The notes below the pieces were generated by a model. It saw only the letters and a list, made by a program, of their open reading frames with translations. It was not told the DNA's origin and did no database searches. A stretch of DNA of 64,000 nucleotides, from positions 558,001-622,000 of the forward strand of contig NZ_LRFC01000023.1 in the NCBI RefSeq assembly GCF_001619875.1, written 5' to 3'. This document shows, piece by piece, positions 63,129 to 64,000 of this stretch. Origin of the DNA: Fictibacillus phosphorivorans (GTDB taxonomy: Bacteria; Bacillota; Bacilli; Bacillales; Fictibacillaceae). How positions within the stretch are numbered: position 1 is the stretch's first letter; the number at the start of each line of letters is the position of its first letter. The translations under genes and the position numbers were made by a program.

Positions 63129-63959
63129 TTAGGATTCGGTTTCGGAGCTTTTAAAATCCAGTGGAGTTTGATTTTTGTCAATCACATATGCATCGGCTAC
63201 ACCTAGGGAACGGATTTTCTTAACTAAATTTTCAGCGTTTCCTCTGTCTTGAAAAGCTCCAGCTTGTACTCTGTTGTAGGTTTTATTTCCCGCTTTTATC
63301 TCGTCGATAAAGGCGGAAAGCCCTTGTTTTTTTAGGAATGAAATCCGCTCATCCGCATTCTGCTTTTGTTCAAATGCACCAGCTATAACGATAAGATTGG
63401 GTGTTGGTTTTGGTTGTTTCTTTGAAAGTGAAAGACTTTCAGCTATACCTGATGCAATTGCTGATGATACTTCATTTTGAAAATCTTCTCTTTTTAGTAA
63501 AGCGAGATTTTGAGCGTTATCTAAAAACAGAATCTCTAATAAAATTGCAGGCATTTTCGTTTCTCTCAGCACATGAAAATTGGCCTGCTTTTGTCCTCTA
63601 TCTCGAGCACCATATTTATTCATGACCGTTGCTGCAGGTACATGAATGGCGTTATGTATGCTTTTTGTTTCAGCTCCTGCACTTGGATATATATAGCTCT
63701 CGAAGCCTTCTCCACCACCGCTATTCTGGTGTATAGACACATACAGATCTGCATTTTTGCTGTTTGCTAAATTGGTTCTTTCTTCGAGTGAGATTGTCTC
63801 ATCACTGCTTCGTGTCATGATTACATTTACTTCATAATTGTTTTGTAGGTAGGATTGGACTTTCTTTGCGATCGTCAGATTATATATTTTTTCAAAATCA
63901 TCTTTATTCACGGCACCTGAATCAGTACCACCATGGCCCGGGTCAATTATGACTTTCAA
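63129..63959 (-). CDS. N-acetylmuramoyl-L-alanine amidase with SPOR domain, CwlC-like
   Basis: A 276-aa Amidase_3 enzyme. Zinc and catalytic residues are His9 (DPGHGG), Glu23, His77 (SIHQNS) and Glu142 (LLEILFLDN). A SPOR domain (about 188-262) binds glycan. No signal peptide is present. This is the make-up of B. subtilis CwlC, which lyses the mother cell from inside at the end of sporulation. TTG start after AAGGTGA. Confidence 0.85.
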   Translation of the reverse strand: MKVIIDPGHGGTDSGAVNKDDFEKIYNLTIAKKVQSYLQNNYEVNVIMTRSSDETISLEERTNLANSKNADLYVSIHQNSGGGEGFESYIYPSAGAETKSIHNAIHVPAATVMNKYGARDRGQKQANFHVLRETKMPAILLEILFLDNAQNLALLKREDFQNEVSSAIASGIAESLSLSKKQPKPTPNLIVIAGAFEQKQNADERISFLKKQGLSAFIDEIKAGNKTYNRVQAGAFQDRGNAENLVKKIRSLGVADAYVIDKNQTPLDFKSSETES

Positions 63960-64000
63960 GTTGTCACCTTCTTATTCCATCAACCAAATACGCTATTTAA

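Overview
The window is 64 kb of a low-GC, endospore-forming Bacillaceae chromosome. Most genes lie on the minus strand, and their order matches the Bacillus subtilis block from ypdA/gudB through recS, serA, res, spm/dacB, scp, lysA, spoVA, spoIIA, pdp/pupG/drm, xerD, fur, spoIIM, yqxK and nudF. The dispersed GC-rich repeats and the accessory genes point to a Fictibacillus-like genus rather than B. subtilis itself. The genus is an inference. No rRNA, tRNA, CRISPR array, insertion sequence or prophage was seen.

Region by region: 0-11 kb holds a fragment resembling an asparaginase tail, bacillithiol-disulfide reductase (ypdA), glutamate dehydrogenase (gudB), ddl, the mecB adaptor, a MerR regulator with the residues of a B12-dependent photoreceptor, a phosphoesterase, and the ypbF-ypbE-ypbD-recS-ypbB cluster. 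11-16 kb holds ferredoxin, serA, a histidinol-phosphatase-type gene, and a two-gene unit (ECF S component plus DUF4430 lipoprotein) behind a cobalamin riboswitch. 16-25 kb holds resE-resD and resC-resB-resA (redox signalling and cytochrome c maturation), rluB, and spmB-spmA-dacB (spore cortex and core). 25-32 kb holds a type III polyketide synthase with its methyltransferase, scpAB, ypuF, ppiB, and lysA behind a lysine riboswitch.

32-47 kb is the sporulation core: spoVAA-AF with a SigG-type promoter, dacF-spoIIAA-spoIIAB-sigF with SigF- and SigH-type promoters, nucleoside salvage (pdp, pupG, deoB), xerD, yqzK, fur and spoIIM. 47-50 kb holds endonuclease Q, nudF, the tiny FtsZ inhibitor gene mciZ, and yqkF. 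50-57 kb is an acetoacetate/short-chain acyl catabolic cluster: two thiolases, an AtoE transporter, a two-subunit CoA-transferase and HMG-CoA lyase. 57-64 kb holds a PadR regulator divergent from an RND exporter with a clear PadR-type operator between them, two non-canonical HPr-like proteins around a TVP38 membrane protein, and a CwlC-like amidase.

The most unusual signals are the following: the CarH-like photoreceptor candidate together with B12-controlled uptake genes; three intergenic arrays that share a 20-21 bp period but not a sequence; a family of about 130-190 bp dispersed repeats in two subtypes, one copy lying in the leader of the B12-uptake operon and one carrying a 56 bp insertion; two HPr paralogues without the active-site histidine; and several genes of 29-44 codons.
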